Assembly: GCF_014084105.1 (NCBI RefSeq)
Contig: NZ_CP048289.1
Span: 6,891,922 to 6,955,921 of the forward strand
Length of the DNA: 64,000 nt
Reading direction: 5' to 3'
Source: Streptacidiphilus sp. P02-A3a
GTDB lineage: Bacteria > Actinomycetota > Actinomycetes > Streptomycetales > Streptomycetaceae
The translations under genes and the position numbers were made by a program. Under the pieces are notes generated by a model. That model ran no database searches and was not told the DNA's origin. It worked only from the letters and a program-made list of their open reading frames with translations. Positions within the stretch are counted from its first letter, which is position 1; every line of letters starts with the position of its first letter. Of this stretch, positions 60,331 to 64,000 are shown piece by piece.

Positions 60331-63300
60331 TAGCTCGCCGGTGTGTAGGGCTGGACGGGGGCGACCGCTGCGCCGTTCCAGGCCTGGACGTTCGCGATCT
60401 GACCGGTGTAGTAGCCGCCGCGGGCGCCGGAGTGGTCGCTGTCACCGATCTGGAAGTCACCGACGGCGCCGACAGGGGCGTGGGAGCCGGTGGCGACGTG
60501 GACGTCGTCGACGTACAGGTCCATGACCTGGGTGTTCGCGTTGTAGGTGGCCGTCAGGTGGGCCCAGGCCCCGAGTTGGACGGTGCCACCGACGATGTTG
60601 TCGAAGGTCCAGGCGCCGCCCGTGGTGGTGTTGAGGGAGAACTGCCAGCCGCTGCTGAGCGCGGACACGACCATGCCGGAGTTGGCGGCGGAGCCGGAAC
60701 CGTCCTGCGACAGGACGGAGACGTTGTTGACGGTGGGCTTGACCCAGGCGGAGACAGTGAAGCTGCCGCTGAGCGTGAGCGCTGGGACGCTCGTGCTCAA
60801 GGAGCCGTTGCCGCTGCCGGTCAAGGTGACGTCGGGGGTGAACAGGTCCCCGGTGGTGGCGGTGACTCCGCTGTTGCCGGTGAGGTTCAGGGGGGTGCCG
60901 GCCGTGGTGTCGGCGGCGGTGGCGCCGGTGGTGTCGTAGTCGTTCAGCGGCCAGCTGTGTGTGGCGGTGGTGAGCGACTGGCCGGTCTGCGCGGCCAAGG
61001 TCGCGGTGGTACCGCTCAGGGACATCAGGTGGGCGGTGTCGGTGACGGTGCCGTTGCTGTTGCCGCTGACCGTCCACAGGTCCGGGGTGCCGTCGTTGTT
61101 GATGTCAGCCGCCTGCGACGTGGGCTGGCTGGTCGAGTCCCAGCCGGTGGCGGCCACCTCGATCGCGGAGAGGCCGGTGTCGGCGTCGCCGTTGCTGAGC
61201 GAGTCGTAGGCGAGGTTGTACAGGTTTCCGGCGCTGAGGTACCACAGCTGTCCGGCTGCGGGGTCCGAGCCGTTGCTGCTGGTGTCCCGGGCGAAGAGCA
61301 CCGGCTGACCGTTGAGCAGCGTGCTCGCCAGGGTCCAACCGGTCCAGCCCGTGGTGCAGTCGGTGTTGGCGTTGGCGGTGTTCTGGGCCAGGCAGTACGG
61401 GTTCACGTCAGCGAGGTCGGTTGCCGTGTCGGCGCCCGGATAGCTGCCTTCGTCGACGTTGGAGGGTTCGTCGTAGAGGGAGCCGTTGATGACCAGGAGC
61501 AGGTCGGGGTAGCCGGTGACGGGGGCGCTGTTGACCGTGTTGTTCAGGCCCCCACCGTTGGCGATGGCGGTGGCGTAGTTCGTGGTCGTTGTGGTGCTGC
61601 CGTCGGCGTTGGTGGTGGTCGTGTTCTTCGTGAAGATGCTTGCGGCGTCGGTGACCGGGGTGGCGTCGATGGGGTTGAGGGTGCTGCCGTCCCCCTGGCC
61701 GGGGAGGATCTCACCGCTCACGGCGCCAGTACTGGCGTCGTAGCCGTAGTCGAGGACGTCGTTGAAACCGGCCCCGGTGACGAAGTGCCCGGTGATGGCC
61801 TGGGTGCCGTTGAACGAGGCCGCTGTCTGGCTGGTGGAGACGCCGTTGCCGTCGATGCCGATATTGCGCGCGGTCGTGTTGACCTGGCCTGTTCCGTTGC
61901 CCGCGGCCAGCCAGAGTCCGGGTGCCAGGCCGTTCTGGCCGCCGACGGTGAGCAGGTCGGCGTGGCCGTCACCGGTCATGTCGTCACTCGTGGCGGTCGC
62001 GGGTGGGCGGGCGATGAAGCGGAAGTCCTGGGTTTCCCCGATATTGCCGCCCACGCCGATCGCCGTCACCGTCAGGGTGTTCGTCTGCTCGGTCGGCTTG
62101 ACCGAGATCGACGCGCTGTACGGGCTGGACGTGGGCGCCGGAACGCTGATCGGGTTGCCCCCGTTGAGCTGGTACTCGTAGCCGGTCGGGACACTGGTGT
62201 CGGTGTCGGTGTCGGTGATGGTGAACCCGGCGGCGGTGCCGTCGGTGCACAGTGCGTCGGTGCTGTCGGTGCTCAGGTCGCTGCACTGGCTGGTGCTGGA
62301 GGTGACGGCGGCGATGGTCGGTGCGCCGGGGGCAGTGGGGTCGTAGGAGAAGTGGCAGGTCACCGACTGCTTGCTGGCGAGCTTCTGGTCAGTGACGGTG
62401 AGGTACCAGGCGAACTCGGTCCTCGCGGTGAGGGCCTGGAAGGGGCCGGTGGCGCTGGTGTGGGAGTAGAAGGCCTCGGCGGTGGTGCCGCTGGTGGCGT
62501 TGACGGCCTGGGTGTAGGTGGCGTTGCTGGTGAGGTTCTTCAGGGTGAAGTCGGCGGTCAGCGGACTGATGGTGCCGTCGGGGTCGGAGACCGCGGCGCG
62601 CAGGGCCACGTCGCCCAGGCCGAGGACGGTCGGGCTACCGGCGGTGCAGTCGGTCGTGGGGCTGGTGGTGAGGGCAGTGGGGGTGATGGGGGCGTGGTCG
62701 TAGGTGGTGGTGATGGTGGCCTGCTTGGAGAACTGCTTCCAGGCGAGGTCGTTGCTCTCGTCGTCGGCACGCAGCCCGAAGGTGGCGTTGGACCAGTGGC
62801 CGTTGGCGGCGGCCTGCATGGTGGGCTGGATGTTGTAGGTGACGTCGCCGGGTCCGCAGGAGGTGGACCAGCCGTTGGCGACGTCGTCCGAGCCGAGTTT
62901 GCTGATCCAGGCGGGCTGGTTGTTCCAGGTCGTACCGGAGCTGATGCTCCCGGTCTGGTAGAGGTCGACGGGTTCGGCGGTGCAGGAGGCCGACCAGTTC
63001 TCGTAGAACGAGATGCTGGAGGACAGGACAGTGGCGTTCCAGACACCGCTGTGGACGCTGGTCTGGAAGAAGGAGCGGTTGGTGGAGACGTCCGAGGTCC
63101 AGTTGGTGTAGCCGACGTGCAGCGGTCCCGGCGTGGCTGCCGCGGGGTCGTAGAAGGAGGTCGAGGGCCACTCGCTGTCCACGGTCGCCCAAGCCTGGAC
63201 GGTGTCGGTCTGTCCGGTGGGCACGAAGGTCGGGTCGATGTAGACCGGGTACACCGTGTCCTTCCCGCGCAGCACGGCGGTGGCGGCGGTCAGGTCGACC

Positions 63301-64000
63301 CGGCCGCCGCGGTAGGAGGCCCTGAGGCTGGCGTGGTGTGCGCCCGCACCCGGTCCGGTGGTGTCGGAGGCGACCGGGGTTCCGGTGTGGGCGTCGACGC
63401 TCTGACCGGTGGCCGGAGCGTTCGCCAACGGGGTCTTCGCGGCGAGCCGGGCGGAGTCCCACATCGTCGGCGCGGTCGCGGCGAACAGCGTCCGGCCGTG
63501 CGCGTCCTTGCCGGTGATGTCACCGGCCGCGTCGCTGGCCAGCGTCACTCCGCTGGTCTGTGTACCCAGGGCGAGGTCGGCGAGGGCGGGGTTGGCGGCG
63601 GCCTGGGCGTCCTTGACGACCAGGACCTCGCTGAACCCACCGCTGTCCTGCGCGGTGACGGCCAGGTCCACCCCCGGCAGCACGCTGCGGTAGGTGGCGG
63701 TCGCGCCGGACACAGTCGGGGTGCCCAGCCGGAAACCCGCGGGCAGGGACAGCGCGAGCCCGCCGTCGCCGGAGTGCATCGTTGCCAACGGCGCGTTGTT
63801 GTCGCCGCCGGACAGGCTCAGGGGGCTGGTGCTGCTCTTCGGGGAGAGGGTGCCGTCGGGGTTGCGGACCAGGGTCGCGTCCAGGTTCTGCCACTGACCG
63901 TGGACCAGCTTGCGCACCGGGGCCAGGTCCTGCGTCAGGGTCAGCGTCCCGTTCGGGTTGGCCGTCAGGGTCGATGTCGACGTCGTCTCCGCCGTCGCCA
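59124..64000 (-). CDS. Very large secreted multidomain repeat protein (partial, 5' end outside window)
   Basis: More than 1620 residues; the frame is open to the right edge (LTANPNGTLTLTQDLAPVRK precedes the first in-window Met), so the start and signal lie outside. Its N-terminal part parallels that of the 52366-57102 protein (WQNLDATLVRNPDGTLSP, PLATMHSGDGGLALSLP, VYPVYIDPTFVP) and a DNRLRE-like domain. Next come FG-GAP/VCBS-like calcium-type repeats (TGDGHADLLTVGG, INNDGTPDLWTVSG), a LamG/concanavalin domain (SGSFTVSAWVKP, MDLYVDDVHV) and three C-terminal repeats of about 140 residues, each opening with an L-D-T-R motif (ILDTRS, ALDTRA, LVDTRN). No catalytic domain is visible in this part. 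It is probably surface- or substrate-binding. Confidence 0.82.
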   Translation of the reverse strand, partial: ATAETTSTSTLTANPNGTLTLTQDLAPVRKLVHGQWQNLDATLVRNPDGTLSPKSSTSPLSLSGGDNNAPLATMHSGDGGLALSLPAGFRLGTPTVSGATATYRSVLPGVDLAVTAQDSGGFSEVLVVKDAQAAANPALADLALGTQTSGVTLASDAAGDITGKDAHGRTLFAATAPTMWDSARLAAKTPLANAPATGQSVDAHTGTPVASDTTGPGAGAHHASLRASYRGGRVDLTAATAVLRGKDTVYPVYIDPTFVPTGQTDTVQAWATVDSEWPSTSFYDPAAATPGPLHVGYTNWTSDVSTNRSFFQTSVHSGVWNATVLSSSISFYENWSASCTAEPVDLYQTGSISSGTTWNNQPAWISKLGSDDVANGWSTSCGPGDVTYNIQPTMQAAANGHWSNATFGLRADDESNDLAWKQFSKQATITTTYDHAPITPTALTTSPTTDCTAGSPTVLGLGDVALRAAVSDPDGTISPLTADFTLKNLTSNATYTQAVNATSGTTAEAFYSHTSATGPFQALTARTEFAWYLTVTDQKLASKQSVTCHFSYDPTAPGAPTIAAVTSSTSQCSDLSTDSTDALCTDGTAAGFTITDTDTDTSVPTGYEYQLNGGNPISVPAPTSSPYSASISVKPTEQTNTLTVTAIGVGGNIGETQDFRFIARPPATATSDDMTGDGHADLLTVGGQNGLAPGLWLAAGNGTGQVNTTARNIGIDGNGVSTSQTAASFNGTQAITGHFVTGAGFNDVLDYGYDASTGAVSGEILPGQGDGSTLNPIDATPVTDAASIFTKNTTTTNADGSTTTTTNYATAIANGGGLNNTVNSAPVTGYPDLLLVINGSLYDEPSNVDEGSYPGADTATDLADVNPYCLAQNTANANTDCTTGWTGWTLASTLLNGQPVLFARDTSSNGSDPAAGQLWYLSAGNLYNLAYDSLSNGDADTGLSAIEVAATGWDSTSQPTSQAADINNDGTPDLWTVSGNSNGTVTDTAHLMSLSGTTATLAAQTGQSLTTATHSWPLNDYDTTGATAADTTAGTPLNLTGNSGVTATTGDLFTPDVTLTGSGNGSLSTSVPALTLSGSFTVSAWVKPTVNNVSVLSQDGSGSAANSGMVVSALSSGWQFSLNTTTGGAWTFDNIVGGTVQLGAWAHLTATYNANTQVMDLYVDDVHVATGSHAPVGAVGDFQIGDSDHSGARGGYYTGQIANVQAWNGAAVAPVQPYTPASYHQSVLPVRILDTRSNVAYTDGAVTAGTATVQGGSVVPLRIAGDSVTPATTGAPATIPASVTAVAVDVTATNQNAPGFVTAYADGTQRPITSSTNYTANDTVTGYQIVPVGNDGEIDLYTAGSSANTSALIVDLTGYFTSDPNLTSDQTYTPLATATRALDTRASTADTTGLTAVGTVPANTAFTLQITGDSGVPSTATAVAANLTTAGQTGSGYLEAYATGSDPTAMTSLTYSTADAISSMAADIPLSGTGSITIANRGSAAAVIVDISGYYTTSTTGQTYHAVSPTRLVDTRNGTGGTSAAPVAAWGTYTTDQADTQQVTTATQPTLVTMLTITDDSDAGNVIAYESGTTQPTTSNLNWNAAQTVANLALTPTSTGGQISLYNHSAATIDLVVDCSGYFA

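Noticed and set aside
1..64000. CRISPR arrays, tRNA and rRNA genes, phage integrase and attachment sites
   Set aside because: Looked for on both strands by eye; no regularly spaced repeats, cloverleaf genes or integrase were seen.

Overview
The window is very GC-rich DNA from an actinomycete. GC-rich codon thirds, GTG and TTG starts, many 1- to 4-base gene overlaps, AfsR/SARP and LAL regulators, ECF41, chitinases and a DasR-like site suggest Streptomyces, Kitasatospora, Streptacidiphilus or a close relative. It reads as accessory chromosome: regulators, secreted proteins, fragments of biosynthetic loci, a mobile element and decayed genes. I saw no rRNA, tRNA or CRISPR array.

Region by region. 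1-4085 (minus): edge of a specialised-metabolite locus, with sbnA (cut by the window) and sbnB for 2,3-diaminopropionate, a single-domain LuxR regulator, a small secreted peptide, an unrecognised protein with a cupin-like tail, and a TrmB/LuxR-type regulator. 4229-10353 (plus): ROK regulator, TetR regulator plus membrane protein, then an operon of flavin oxidoreductase, ECF41 sigma factor and adenosine deaminase behind a putative ECF41 promoter. 10364-13366 (minus): AfsR/SARP giant regulator flanked by two small ORFs. 13880-15484 (minus): GH43 glycosidase. 15767-19503: a secreted protein, then a leaderless leader peptide and a methionine-type ABC importer. 19706-27919: a tightly overlapping operon of FAD oxidoreductase, alpha-hydroxyacid oxidase, unusual membrane-anchored P450 and CPA2 antiporter, followed by a two-component system and a DUF6629-like membrane protein.

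28273-37938: a serine beta-lactamase-like hydrolase, an unknown protein, and a five-gene operon of STAND NTPase, alpha/beta hydrolase, FGE-like protein with a caspase-like N-terminus, class III aminotransferase and Gfo/Idh/MocA dehydrogenase. This operon looks like an undescribed conflict or signalling/modification locus. 38024-43581: LysR with a divergent esterase, a decayed quinone-oxidoreductase gene, and two GH18 chitinases. 44038-44567: a frameshifted membrane-protein gene. 44938-49940: a LAL regulator, two tandemly duplicated thiopeptide/lanthipeptide-like RiPP precursor genes (minus), an IS701-family element inserted exactly at the stop codon of the second precursor, and the tail of an ABC-2 permease. 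No modification enzymes are visible, so this is a remnant or an orphan precursor pair.

50144-64000: a MarR/MFS pair with a palindrome inside a leaderless promoter, then a cell-envelope block. In that block two very large related secreted proteins point at each other around a lipoprotein, a small membrane protein and an ftsX without ftsE. The second giant protein runs off the right edge. Regulation is visible as inverted repeats, several perfect rho-independent-type hairpins and several likely leaderless starts.
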